Part shown: in pieces, positions 37,101 to 43,291 of the stretch
How the letters are laid out: each line of letters starts with the position of its first letter
Numbering within the stretch: the stretch's first letter is position 1
Assembly (NCBI GenBank): GCA_031761405.1
Contig: JASEVX010000006.1
Coordinates: 33,297,359-33,361,358, forward strand
Length of the DNA: 64,000 nucleotides
Reading direction: 5' to 3'
Source of the DNA: Serripes groenlandicus
Taxonomy: Eukaryota; Mollusca; Bivalvia; Cardiida; Cardiidae
Translations under genes and position numbers: made by a program
Notes under the pieces: generated by a model
Database searches by the model: none
What the model was told of the DNA's origin: nothing
What the model saw: only the letters and a program-made list of their open reading frames with translations

Positions 37101-39178
37101 TGCTCATAAGGTATTTCAACCTTTTCCAATTATTGTTCTTTCATTCAACCCTTTCCCTCATACGACAATTCTGCAGCAGACGACTTTGAACGTATTTTGT
37201 CAAAAAATGGAATGTCTCTATAATTGAATGGATAACCTATGACTAAAAGTGGAAAACATTGTGGCAAAAGGAGAAATTGCTTGTTTTGAGCAATTTCTTT
37301 TGTCACTATGTTTTCAAAAAGCTGTCTGCTGCAGAGGCGTCAGAAAGGGTCTATGGGGGAAAGGGTTAAAAGAGGTTTACCATACTCTTTACCAAAGTTT
37401 TTCAAAGTTGTCTGTTGCAGATTCGTTGTATGTTGGGAAGGGTTAATGTTTGGTTTCAATGATAATAACTACTTTTGATACAAAGTGTTGAAAGGTATGA
37501 GATTGATTATGTAAAGGTAGCCGGTTGCCTGGGAAGAATGTTGCATAACATCCTGGAGCAAAGTAATGAATCGGTATGAACATCGGTATGTAGACTCACT
37601 GCAGTGATGTAACAAGAAACTCTAGATAACCCAAATAACCCGAATTAGAATATATCCAATGTCAAGCCGCGATACTCAAATCTGTTCACCTACGCATGTC
37701 TATCCTGGCTTTCTCATACCGGTACTCCATAAGACACATTTTCCAAGCAACTGCTTTTCCACAAAAACTGGTAGCCCATTGGTGGCAGATAAATGATGCT
37801 TGTCACAGAGATTTTTGTCGAACGCCCAAATGAATGTTGGCAGAGCTAAGGTTCAAACTCACAACCCCTGGGTTGACAGCCTATGTGCTCGGCCTATATA
37901 TATAGGCAGACAGAGACTTTGTATGCACAGACTCACCAAAGTCTCCACTTTACACAGATCACTTTATATTTCTATGAATCCACCAATACCCTCTCCCTCA
38001 TACAGATGACGAATTTTGAAAACATTTGTGTCAAAAGAAGAATTGCGCATGTTGAGCAATTTCTCCTTTTGCCACAATGTGTTCGACTCTTAAATAATCA
38101 TCATTTTTTATATAGACTTACTTCAAATAATTGCCTAGATATTTTCAAAGTCGTCTGCTGCAGATTTGTTTTATGTGGGAAAGGGTGAAATGTAAAAATG
38201 TTCCCATTTTCAGGTCATGTTACAATAGGGGGCAGCATTTGTATGGAGATGTTGACTAGATCTGGTTGGAGACCCACCAATGATATAGAGGTAGGACATT
38301 ACGCTTTCCCACATACAGACACTTTCTGACGCCTCTGCAGCAGACAACTTTTAAAAGCATTGTGGCAAAAGGAGAAATTGCTCATAAACTGCTGCAGATT
38401 TTATGTATGTGGGAAAGGGTTATAGTTTATTGTTTACAGCAGATGAATGTTGAAAAATAGTGGGAAAAGGAGAAATTGCTAATTTTGAATAACGTCTCCA
38501 TTAGCCACAATGACATGCCTTCCAGTTTCAATTGGATTTCTCACAATTTGAAAGGAAGATCACAACTCAATTGTGATGTAAAAACTCATGATTTTTGAGG
38601 GGAGTCAAATCATAATGTTACTCAGATCAATTAATTGTTAGATTTTATATGTATTGTGGACCGGTGGCCTTATGTTATGAATCAATTATATATAAATGCA
38701 TTAAATGCGTCTGCAAGTGTTAAAAGGATAATATCCTGCTACTCTTGCACTGTTCATAATATTTGTTTGAATTTTTCTCGGTGGTGTAGTGATAGAGCGT
38801 CCGCCTCAGGTTTGGTAGGTTGCAGGCTCTATCCCCGGTCTGGTCATACCAAAGACTTGGTAGCCTCCTTGGGGCTCAGGGTTGCGGAGTTAGATTTATG
38901 ACTGACTGGCTGGTGTAAGGATAAATGGACCAGAAGTACTGGTAACCTACCCAGGAAATGCCGTGATATAACTGAAAAATTGTTGAAAGCGGCATACAGC
39001 ACCAAACAATCAATCATTATTCTTTAATTATTTTCAGGGTATTCTTGTCCAAGTGCGGTCAGAAATAATGTCCGACAACAATGCCAGACTGGACAGCAAC
39101 CCAGACAGGGCATACGGTGAGACGGAAGCAAAAGATGCCTTCAATCGGATGGTTAGCAGATATGGTTGGAACAGCTAG
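9393..39178 (+). CDS. UBE2Q-family ubiquitin-conjugating enzyme E2, 9 exons, 318 aa
   Basis: Exons are 9393-9551, 30659-30781, 32098-32207, 33685-33779, 34495-34571, 35809-35889, 36921-37014, 38214-38290 and 39038-39178. All junctions are GT-AG and keep phase, totalling 319 codons with the stop. An in-frame TGA lies 9 nt before the ATG. Residues 1-94 form an RWD-like N-terminal part. Residues about 95-131 are very acidic, including a run of seven Asp. The UBC fold follows: FPPDYPMAPPFVRV at about 224-237, and GGSICMEMLTRSGW with the presumed catalytic Cys256. The HPN motif of ordinary E2s is absent, as in UBE2Q proteins. The protein should accept ubiquitin from E1 as a thioester and pass it on with an E3. 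Intron 1 is 21 kb and contains two other genes; the other introns are 0.6-1.5 kb. Assigning the first exon relies on phase and on GTQF joining NVWSES, without transcript data. Confidence 0.85.
9669..9760 (+). repeat. Extra partial copy of the segment repeated at 10201-10290
   Basis: AAAAATATGGAATAATGAACG through GATCAGATCTATTACTT recurs at about 10203-10290 and 29400-29480. Copy A is therefore itself internally duplicated around its first MITE. Confidence 0.7.
9761..9991 (-). mobile_element. MITE, full length, in segmental copy A
   Basis: TTAACCCTTTACCTCATAC to GGAGGAAAGGGTTAA. Confidence 0.88.
10292..10515 (-). mobile_element. MITE, full length, in segmental copy A
   Basis: TTAAACCTTTCCCTCATAC to GGGGAAAGGGTTAA; hairpin AGAAATTGCTTG...GAGCAATTTTT. 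Confidence 0.88.
10717..11333 (+). mobile_element. 617-bp non-autonomous DNA transposon, hAT-like, 5-bp target duplication
   Basis: The ends are CAGGGATTAATCTAG and CTAGATTTGTCCCTG, imperfect inverted repeats of 15 bp. CTACA flanks both sides. The paralogous segment at 29911-29925 has the uninterrupted empty site with one CTACA, so boundaries and target duplication are seen directly. CAGGG ends with a 5-bp duplication suggest a hAT (hAT5-type) element. There is no transposase. Inside are a poly-A/poly-T block and GGGGAAA-type sub-terminal repeats. Confidence 0.85.
11172..11224. repeat. Poly-A / poly-T snapback inside the hAT-like element
   Basis: About 22 A followed by TTAAA and about 25 T, able to fold on itself. 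Confidence 0.8.
11445..11980. other. Unique upstream DNA of the P2X7-C-like gene
   Basis: AT-rich, no repeat recognised. GTTTGAGAACATAATTGCC and GTTCGAGAACGTAATTGCC are a tandem pair about 50 bp apart near 11900-11970, possible regulatory repeats before the TATA box. Confidence 0.35.
11987..11996 (+). promoter_or_regulatory. TATA box of the P2X7-C-like gene
   Basis: TATAAAAAGG stands 106 nt before the ATG of the P2X7-C-like gene, which would place transcription start near 12015-12020 and give a 5' UTR of about 85 nt. A TGACGTCA site lies further upstream near 11658. Confidence 0.6.
12102..18667 (+). CDS. P2X7 C-terminal-domain-like zinc protein, 3 exons, 190 aa
   Basis: Exons 12102-12301, 12849-13067 and 18514-18667 join in phase to 190 residues plus TAA. 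Residues 1-66 are acidic and Ser-rich. The rest matches the cysteine-rich ballast domain of P2X7 receptors without any channel part: WCQCNNC at 67-73, Met76, CC at 84-85, then C-x3-H at 101-105. The third exon gives YRHIAYRRFTRWVYGLLGKR, then RRVIPACAVAAIRNSFP and YCGFKYP, the family's C-terminal signature. Such stand-alone domains are common in invertebrates, and molecular function is unknown; they bind zinc in P2X7. A TATA box lies 106 nt upstream and an AATAAA 23 nt after the stop. The gene sits whole inside intron 1 of the E2 gene on the same strand. Its own 5.4-kb intron 2 carries a LINE fragment and two satellite blocks. Confidence 0.88.
13296..13450 (+). mobile_element. SINE fragment in intron 2 of the P2X7-C-like gene
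   Basis: CTCAGTGGTATAGTGTCC (A box region), GCTGGTTCAATCCCGATC (B box) and tail ACACCGTTATATAACTGAAA. Confidence 0.7.
13674..14720 (+). mobile_element. 5'-truncated non-LTR retrotransposon (LINE), C-terminal reverse transcriptase part
   Basis: An open frame of about 340 residues begins in mid-protein with RISVARRTLYSL before the first Met and runs to a TAA at the end. YVLPRLLYSTEVLPL and QSLPLRTSRSAV are typical of the region after the reverse transcriptase fingers and palm. CPMCRLEDEDLSHMLIRCP is the C-terminal zinc knuckle (C-x2-C...H...C) of many LINEs. The endonuclease and catalytic reverse transcriptase parts are absent, so this is a dead-on-arrival copy in intron 2 of the P2X7-C-like gene. 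Its frame is still open over 333 codons, so the insertion is probably recent. Confidence 0.85.
14721..15000 (+). repeat. 3' tail of the LINE with a duplicated GGGGAAACCCGGTGCA segment
   Basis: After the LINE stop codon the segment TTACGGGGAAACCCGGTGCA followed by ACTTACTGG occurs twice, about 150 bp apart (near 14786 and 14946). It may be the LINE 3' UTR or a second repeat abutting it. Confidence 0.4.
15110..16735 (+). repeat. Satellite-cored element, about ten ~175-bp units
   Basis: Begins with a GTCGGCGTTGCCGTCGCC-type G/C stretch. Units then repeat GGTTAAAGTTTTGC, TTGATGCATTGCATTGAA and GCAAGTTATGGCCCTTTT. The last copies are diverged. Lies in intron 2 of the P2X7-C-like gene. Confidence 0.85.
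17366..18317 (+). repeat. AGCTCACCTGAGC repeat with ~175-bp internal units
   Basis: Starts AGCTCACCTGAGCTTTGCTC, passes a CGTCCGTCGT stretch, then repeats GATTTTCAAATAATTTTGTA and CATGGCCGCCAGGGG about four times. It ends in the hairpin GGGCCATCATGGCCC followed by TCTTGTT. Near-identical inverted copy at 50936-52506. Confidence 0.85.
18690..18695 (+). terminator. Polyadenylation signal of the P2X7-C-like gene
   Basis: AATAAA 23 nt after the TAA; a very short 3' UTR is implied. Confidence 0.55.
19054..20350 (+). repeat. Second copy of the GGCCGCCAGGGG repeat family
   Basis: Same internal units as the 17.4-kb element (about six), preceded by a (TGCG)n run and ending in GGCCCTCTTGGGCCTCTTGTTT. 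Small open frames here are repeat shadows. Confidence 0.8.
19112..19154. repeat. (TGCG)n microsatellite
   Basis: About ten TGCG units in a row. Confidence 0.9.
20403..20632 (+). mobile_element. MITE, full length, source of one palindrome arm
   Basis: TTAACCCTTTCCCGCATATAG to CCTATGAGGGAAAGGGTTAT. Confidence 0.88.
20607..20689. repeat. Perfect 83-bp palindrome made of two mirrored MITE ends
   Basis: The right end of the MITE at 20403-20632 continues through TTATACACAATATATATAT into its exact mirror image, centred on 20648. The mirrored half ends 22 bp from the stop codon of the THAP pseudogene. The two arms share the rare GTCCTATGAG variant of the MITE end, so the second arm is probably a fold-back copy of the first. 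Confidence 0.9.
20711..20716 (-). terminator. Polyadenylation signal overlapping the stop of the THAP pseudogene
   Basis: On the minus strand CAATAAAG contains both the TAA stop and a canonical AATAAA. This compact 3' end is usual in DNA transposons. Confidence 0.5.
21245..21406 (+). mobile_element. Degraded MITE beginning 5 nt inside a THAP-pseudogene 5' splice site
   Basis: On the gene strand the donor GTAAG is followed by ATAACTCTTTCACATATGAC and AAATTTACAG, a relic of the MITE end; the centre GAAATTGCTCATAATGAGC is kept. Confidence 0.6.
21570..22400. other. Intron 5 of the THAP pseudogene with a 190-bp tandem duplication
   Basis: ATCATATCATTCATACATTA / CACTGCCATAAAAGTAGAAT recur about 185 bp apart (21775-21850 and 21965-22045). 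Otherwise unremarkable AT-rich DNA. Confidence 0.45.
23545..23755 (-). mobile_element. SINE, reverse, in intron 3 of the THAP pseudogene
   Basis: Same type as the copy near 7.9 kb: CACGCCGTTTTTAACATTAT, CAAGGGCACTCCATCATGAC and GGGATCGAACCCGGGACAC. Confidence 0.7.
25550..25912 (+). mobile_element. Two degraded MITEs in the THAP pseudogene intron 1
   Basis: CCCTTTCCCACATACAGACA left end, two hairpin centres, right end TTGTATGTGGGAAAATG. Confidence 0.65.
26075..26960 (+). repeat. Satellite-cored element, four ~150-bp units
   Basis: Flanked by ATCCCCCGCC and GGCGGGGGATAT, nearly inverted. Contains (GTCC)n and repeats of CTCAGTAACTAGC and GGAGTTATTGCCCTTGATTT. Lies in intron 1 of the THAP pseudogene. 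Confidence 0.8.
27000..27570. other. Intron 1 DNA of the THAP pseudogene with a local duplication
   Basis: AATGCATGTTTGTTG and GTTTCATTAAAAGCTGTG each occur twice about 125 bp apart (27000-27250). No coding potential seen. Confidence 0.4.
28365..28447 (-). mobile_element. tRNA-like SINE head
   Basis: On the minus strand AGTGGTGCAGAGGTAGAGCG (A box) and CCTGGTTCGAGTCCCG (B box) are well kept, but acceptor and T-arm pairing is poor. A SINE promoter relic is more likely than a working tRNA gene. Confidence 0.55.
28850..29191 (-). mobile_element. Two consecutive MITEs missing one outer end each
   Basis: A left-truncated copy ending GAAGGAAAGGTTT, then TTAACCCTTTACCTCATACA joined straight to ACTATAATTGAATGG (internal deletion) and ending GGAAAGGGTTAA. 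Confidence 0.75.
29034..30022 (+). repeat. Segmental duplication, copy B (empty site for the hAT-like element)
   Basis: Direct-orientation copy of the segment near 10 kb. It lies right of the nested P2X7-C and THAP genes and about 640 bp before E2 exon 2. The CTACA target of the hAT-like element is intact at 29917-29921. Confidence 0.85.
29490..29719 (-). mobile_element. MITE, full length, in segmental copy B
   Basis: Counterpart of the copy at 10.3 kb, with a GAAT insertion after CCCTCAT. Confidence 0.88.
30187..30449 (+). repeat. Dispersed bivalve-type repeat (ATGCACCCGGAATCACCGA start)
   Basis: Contains a GTCTGTCT run and GACCTTGACC motifs and ends GGGGGCATCAGTGTTTCACA. It abuts the truncated copy of E2 exon 2. 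Confidence 0.5.
30450..30491 (+). pseudogene. Partial duplicate of the E2 exon-2 acceptor and exon start
   Basis: The sequence from TGTTTATGCTTTCAG through the first ~30 exon bases (coding NEWSESQ) repeats the true acceptor and start of E2 exon 2 (NVWSESQ) found 191 bp downstream, with a few changes. After that the copies diverge, and this copy has no donor before a stop. It looks like a decayed partial exon duplication. Confidence 0.6.
30805..31034 (+). mobile_element. MITE, full length, 23 nt inside the donor of E2 exon 2
   Basis: TTAA at both ends; hairpin AGAAATTGCACAAAACGCGC. Confidence 0.9.
31031..31342 (+). mobile_element. MITE sharing its left TTAA with the previous copy
   Basis: TTAACCATTTCCTGCATACA to GTATGTGGGAAAGGGTTAA; longer, diverged subfamily. 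Confidence 0.8.
31380..31572 (+). mobile_element. Degraded MITE
   Basis: AAAGCAGACACTTTTTTGAA, a kept centre GAATTTGCTCATAATGAGC, and the end TGTATGTGGGAAAGGA. Confidence 0.65.
31711..32046 (+). mobile_element. Composite of two MITEs in E2 intron 2
   Basis: A '+' left half (TTAACCCTTTCCCTCATATAG) cut at CAATGTTTTCTA, then a nearly complete '-' copy from ACTCTTTCCCCCATACAACA to GAGGGAAAGAGTTTAA. Confidence 0.75.
32219..32670. mobile_element. MITE relics in E2 intron 3, the first 11 nt after the donor
   Basis: TTTACCCTCTCACACATACA directly follows GTATATTGTTA of the donor. A second relic runs from TACCCCTTTCGCACCTTCAG to GGGGGAAAGGTTTAAG. Confidence 0.65.
32755..32973 (-). mobile_element. MITE, full length, E2 intron 3
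   Basis: TTAACCCTTTCCCGCATACA to GGGAGAGGCTTAA. Confidence 0.82.
33111..33341 (+). mobile_element. MITE, full length, E2 intron 3
   Basis: TTAACCATTCATCCTTATATAG to GTATGAGGGAAAGGGTTAA. Confidence 0.85.
33819..34036 (+). mobile_element. MITE, full length, 39 nt inside the donor of E2 exon 4
   Basis: TTAACCCTTTCCCTCATATAG to GTATGAGGGAAAGGGATAG. Confidence 0.85.
34064..34395 (-). mobile_element. Two MITE copies, partly deleted, E2 intron 4
   Basis: TTAACCCTTTCCCACATACA to GTGGGAAAGGGATAAG, then a right half from GAGTTGAAAACGTTGTGG to TGTGGGATAAGGG. Confidence 0.75.
34802..35095 (+). mobile_element. tRNA-derived SINE, most complete copy
   Basis: Head GCCCCGGTAGCTCAGTCGG (A box) and GTGAGTTTGAATCCTGG (B box). 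The body has TGACAAAAGTCAATGTGACA. The tail GCCGTGATATAACTGAGAAA leads to CGGCGTTAAACCCCAATCAA and an ATCA repeat. Lies in E2 intron 5. Confidence 0.85.
35110..35515 (+). repeat. Degenerate AGCTCACCTGAGC-type repeat
   Basis: Starts TAGCTCACCTGAGCA and ends GTGATTTAGGGCCATCTTGTTAA; lies in E2 intron 5. Confidence 0.6.
35542..35770 (+). mobile_element. MITE, full length, 38 nt before E2 exon 6
   Basis: CTAACCCTTTGCCTCATATAG to GTATGAGGGAAAGGGTTAA. Confidence 0.88.
36035..36240 (-). mobile_element. SINE, reverse, E2 intron 6
   Basis: GGTGTTTTCCGCTGTTTTTC, ATAACGGCAACAGAACAC and CCTAAGGGCACCATGACC; diverged. Confidence 0.6.
36445..36612 (-). mobile_element. SINE fragment, reverse, E2 intron 6
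   Basis: ATCCCTGGGTAAACAAACCA, TTGCCCAAGGGCACTCGACC and GTAGTGCCGCGACTGGGGA. Confidence 0.65.
37020..37369. mobile_element. Two MITEs; the first TTAA lies 5 nt inside the donor of E2 exon 7
   Basis: The donor GTAGG is followed at once by TTAACCCTTTCCCTCATAC (left half only). A '-' full copy follows from TCAACCCTTTCCCTCATACG to GGGGGAAAGGGTTAA. Confidence 0.82.
37640..37905 (-). mobile_element. SINE, reverse, E2 intron 7
   Basis: TCCTGGCTTTCTCATACCGG, TTTCCAAGCAACTGCTTTTC and AACTCACAACCCCTGGGTTG. Confidence 0.7.
37985..38425. mobile_element. Two MITEs flanking E2 exon 8
   Basis: The first ends TTTTATGTGGGAAAGGGTGAA 25 nt before the exon. The second starts ATTACGCTTTCCCACATACA 8 nt after its donor and is internally deleted, ending GGGAAAGGGTTA. 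The exon at 38214-38290 lies between them. Confidence 0.78.
38777..39018 (+). mobile_element. tRNA-derived SINE ending about 20 nt before E2 exon 9
   Basis: Head GGTGGTGTAGTGATAGAGCG with GGCTCTATCCCCGG, different from the 34.8-kb SINE; same tail type (GCCGTGATATAACTGAAAAA ... CAATCAATCA). Its end lies next to the acceptor of the last E2 exon. Confidence 0.8.
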
Positions 39179-39188
39179 CGACAAATAA

Positions 39189-39580
39189 CCTTAACCCTAT
39201 CCCAAATACAATAACATCAGACGACTGGGCAAAAACACAGAAAATCTCTTTAAATGAAGGTATAATTACTGAAAAAAAGATGATAACATTGTGGTAAAAG
39301 GAGAAATTGCTCGTTTTGAGCAATTTCTACTTTTGTCACAATGTTCACAAAAGTTGTCTGCTGCAGAGGCGTCAGAAAGCTTCAATATCCCACATACAAT
39401 AACACAGCAGCAGGCGACTTTTAAAACAACTAGGTAACATTTTGTAAAATCTCTATGAATGAAAGTAAAATATATTAATAGAGTTGAAACCTTTTGAGAA
39501 ATTGCTCATTATGAGCGATTTCTCCTTTTGCCAAGATGTTTTCAAAACACATACGTCTGTAAATGGGAAAGGGTTAACCT
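39189..39580 (-). mobile_element. Two degraded MITEs just after the E2 stop codon
   Basis: TTAACCCTATCCCAAATAC with a kept hairpin AGAAATTGCTCGTTTTGAGC, then CCCACATACAATAACACAGC to AAATGGGAAAGGGTTAA. The first starts about 10 nt after the E2 stop, so it lies in the 3' UTR. Confidence 0.75.
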
Positions 39581-39788
39581 TTATATGAAGTGAATTCCAT
39601 TTGATTGCATGTCTGGTATTTTTGCACACAGGCCTTGAACACGGAATTATTGTTAGATATAATTATCAAAACAAACTACAGGCCTCTGAAGATCTCAATT
39701 CATTTGATGCCATGGATGCACAAGTAAAAAGCTTTGTCTATGCTTGTACACAAAATACAATCTGATTTATTTATGTTTTCTTTTAACT

Positions 39789-40012
39789 TTAACCCTTTCC
39801 CACATATGACATATCTGCAGCAGATGACTTTGAAAATGTCTTCTCAAAAACTAGAAAATATCTATAATTGTAGGTATAATTACTAAAAAAAAAAACGTCG
39901 TGGCAAAAGGAGAAATTGCTTGTTTTGAGCAATTTCTCTTTTTGTCACGATGTTTTCAAATGTCATCCGCTGCGGATTCTTCAAAATGCGTCTGTAGGTT
40001 GGAAAGGGTTAA
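39789..40012 (-). mobile_element. MITE, full length
   Basis: TTAACCCTTTCCCACATATG to TTGGAAAGGGTTAA. Confidence 0.82.
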
Positions 40013-40876
40013 CCACTTATATCAATTCTGCAGCCGTCTACTTTAAAGACATCTAAGCAAAATTCGAAAAATCTCTGTAAATGAAAGTATAATAATTAAA
40101 TAGAGTTTAACATTGTGAGCAATTTCTCCTTTTGTATAAATGTTTTCAAAAGGTGATTGCTGTAATGGTTAATTTTAATGTCTGTGTGATATTTCTAGAG
40201 TTGTCTTCGTTTGATCTTTTGCAACATATGACACATGCAGGAGACAGCTAAAGGAATGTATATTTGTATCAGAGATCTAGATTAGGGGCTTTTTGCACAA
40301 TCTAAAATCCTTAATTGACCCTCTATCCCTATGTTGTGGGTACTCAAAGGAATTGTCTCAATGAGACGATTCTTTTGAGTACCCACAACTTTGGGTTTGT
40401 GTTAATGTAAGAGAAAAATTGTGGGGAAAAGAGCTGAATACCCCTCCTTATCTGGACCTCTGTAAATGTTGAATAGAGGTGAAAACATCTAGGTAAACAG
40501 AGAAGTTGTTCATCATGAGAAATTTCTTCTTTTCCCTGAATGTTCTTTAAAGATGTCTGCTGTTGATGTGTCAAAGTGCATCTGCCTGTCAGAAAGTGTA
40601 AATATATCTCAGGAAAAAATACTTGACACCTGGAAAATTGTTAGTTTTGTATTGACACACATTTGAAAAAGAGGAATTGCTTAATTTTCCTTTTTATACA
40701 CCCATCGGATTTCTTCGAGCCATGTTGATTGGTCTAAAATATGGTCGCCAGGGGACAAGGCTGTTTTGCCTTTATATATGGTTAGAGTGAAAACTTTAAA
40801 AATCCTCTCCTGAAAGTCTCATCAATTTTGTGACATGTCCCTTTGGTGACCCTCTACCCGGTTACTTCAAGCCGGG

Positions 40877-41100
40877 TTAACCCTTTCCCTCATATAGACG
40901 CTTTCTGACGCCTCTGCAGCAGACGGCTATTTGAAAACATAGTGACAAAAGAAGAAATTGCACAAAACGAGCAATTTCTCCCTTTGACATAATGTTTTCC
41001 ACTTTTAGGTTATCCATTCAATTATGGAGATTTTCTATGTTTTGACAAAATATGTTCAAAGTAGTCTGCTGCAGAATTGTTGTATGAGGGAAAGGGTTAA
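40877..41100 (+). mobile_element. MITE, full length, inside a GGCCGCCAGGGG repeat
   Basis: TTAA at both ends; nearly identical to the copy at 30.8 kb. Confidence 0.9.
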
Positions 41101-41153
41101 TTAGTCCAAATGTATGGACGCCAGGGGGTGGGGCTTTCATGCCTCATATGGCT

Positions 41154-41350
41154 TTAACCCTTTCCCTGATACAACAATTCTGCAGCAGACGACTTTGAAC
41201 ATATTTTGTCAAAAAAATGGAAAATCTCTATAATTGAATGGATAACCTATGACTAAAAGTGGAAAACATTGTGGCAAAAGAAGAAATTGTTTTCAAAAAG
41301 CTGTCTGCTGCAGAGGCGTCAGAAAGCGTCTATATGAGAAGAAGGGTTAA
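41154..41350 (-). mobile_element. MITE, central hairpin partly deleted
   Basis: TTAACCCTTTCCCTGATAC to AGAAGAAGGGTTAA; joins GAAGAAATTG to TTTTCAAAAAGC. Confidence 0.85.
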
Positions 41351-41569
41351 AAAGCTTCACCTCGAAAGTATCTGACCAGGTGAGCGATCAGAGCCATCAT
41401 GGCCCTCTTATTTGATGTAGTCTATGAAAGTTTATATTTTTCCCAAGGTTGTCTATAAGTAAATGATAATCAATATTTTTGGTCAAATTACATGTTAAAT
41501 TGTTTGAAATTGTGATTATTTTGTTTATGTCTAAATGTCAAAATGTTTTATACATGTACATAATTTGTA

Positions 41570-41575
41570 AATAAA
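41570..41575 (+). terminator. Possible polyadenylation signal downstream of the E2 gene
   Basis: AATAAA in a unique, AT-rich stretch 2.4 kb after the E2 stop codon. If used, the 3' UTR would contain several MITEs. No better signal was recognised closer to the stop; the link is an inference. Confidence 0.3.
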
Positions 41576-41649
41576 TTTAATACAATGATATTGTTGTATA
41601 TTATTTGAGAACTTCAGATGTACCCATAGAACCTATATGTTAATATATC

Positions 41650-43280
41650 TATAGGTACTACCTATTTACGAAAAAAACGCAAGATAATTATAAGCAAAAA
41701 TTAAAGAGCATACTTTGGCCATAAAAAGGGATTTATGAGTAATTGACTAGACAATAATAATGTTAATGTCATGTTTCTTGCATTATCAAAACATATTTGG
41801 AATTCGTATAAGCGAAACAAGAGCGCCAAATGTCACAAAATACGCCCGTCCTGTTTTTTTGAGACCAAGTATAGTGGTAATTGGTTGTACGTCAGCCAAA
41901 CTTAGAGAGCGAACACTGTTAGTACAGTTTTGGCCATTTCGAGGGACATAATTGTGTAGTGACTAAGATAACGTTGTAAGTTATCAAACGTAACCAAGAT
42001 ATTCTGCCCATAAACATATTGTCTAAATTTGGTGATGATCGGATAAAGGCTTTACAAGTTATTTAGCTGACAAGATCAATTTTAGGTAATTTCTATAATT
42101 AAAGAGCAGTAACTCTCTATTGACTGGAGCAATATGGCTAGTTTTCAAACTTGTCCAAGATATTACGCCAATACACATTCTGACTAAATTTGGTGATGTT
42201 TGGACAAAAGCTCCAAAAATTATTGAGCTGACAAGACCAATTTTAGGTAATTTCTATAATTAAAGAGGGATAACTCTCGATTGACTAAAGCGATATGGCT
42301 AGTTATCAAAATTATCCGAGATATTATGCCAATACACATTCTGACCAAATTTAGGAATGATTGGATAAAGGCTTCTAAAGTTATTGAGCTGACAAGACCA
42401 ATTTTAGGTAATTTCTATAATTAAAGGGCGATAACTCTCAATTGACTTAAGCGATATGGCTAGTTATCGATCTTGTCCGAGATATTATGCCAATACACAT
42501 TCTGACCAAATTTGGTGATGATTGGACAAAGGCTCTTAAAGTAATTGAGCTGACAAGACCAATTTTAGGTAATTTCTATAATTGAAGGGCGATAACTCTT
42601 GATTGACTAAAGCAATATGGCTAGTTATCAAACTTGTCCGAGATATTATGCCAATACACATTCTGACTAAATTTGGTGATGATTGGGCAAGGCTTCTAAA
42701 GTTATTGAGCTGACAAGACCAATTTTGGGTAATTTCTATAATTAAAGGACGATAACTCTTGATTGACTTAAGCGATATGGCTAGTTATCGAACTTGTTCG
42801 AGATATTATCCCAATACACATTCTGACTAAATTTGGTGATGATTGGACAAAGGCTTCTTAAGTTATTGAGCTGACAAGACCAATTTTGGGTAATTTCTAC
42901 AATAAAAGGGCAATAACTCTTGATTAACTAAAGCGATATGGCTAGTTATCAAACTTGTCCGAGATATTAGCCCAATACACATAATCCCACATTTGGTGAT
43001 CATTTGACAAAGGCTTCTAAAGTTATTGAGCTGACAAGACCAATTTTGGGTAATTTCTATAATTAAAGGGCGATAACTCTTCATTGACTAAAGCGATTTG
43101 GCTAGTTATCGAACTTGTCCGAGATATTATCCCAATACACATTCTGACTAAATTTGGTGATGATTGGACAAAGGCTTCTAAAGTTATTGAGCTGACAACA
43201 TACTGGACGCCGCCCGCCCGTACGCCGCAGGTAAAACTATAATACGATCCGTTTTTTCAAAACAGGCGTATAAAAAACCA
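41650..43280 (+). repeat. Satellite-cored element, eight ~160-bp units
   Basis: GAGCTGACAAGACCAATTTT recurs at ~160-bp steps from 42065 to 43187, each followed by AGGGCGATAACTCTT and GCGATATGGCTAGTTATC. The right end has GACGCCGCCCGCCCGTACGCC and an ACAGGCGTATAAAA tail. Confidence 0.85.
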
Positions 43281-43291
43281 CTTATGTTTTT

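Larger units (their letters stand above)
40690..41410 (+). repeat. GGCCGCCAGGGG-type repeat split by two MITEs
   Basis: Repeat sequence is visible before 40877, between 41100 and 41154, and after 41350 (ending GAGCCATCATGGCCCTCTTA). The two MITEs at 40877-41100 and 41154-41350 interrupt it, so they are the younger insertions. Confidence 0.75.

Noticed and set aside
41990..43200. CRISPR-like regular repeats
   Set aside because: Units are ~160 bp and similar throughout, with no short repeat/unique spacer pattern, in a eukaryotic genome: a satellite.
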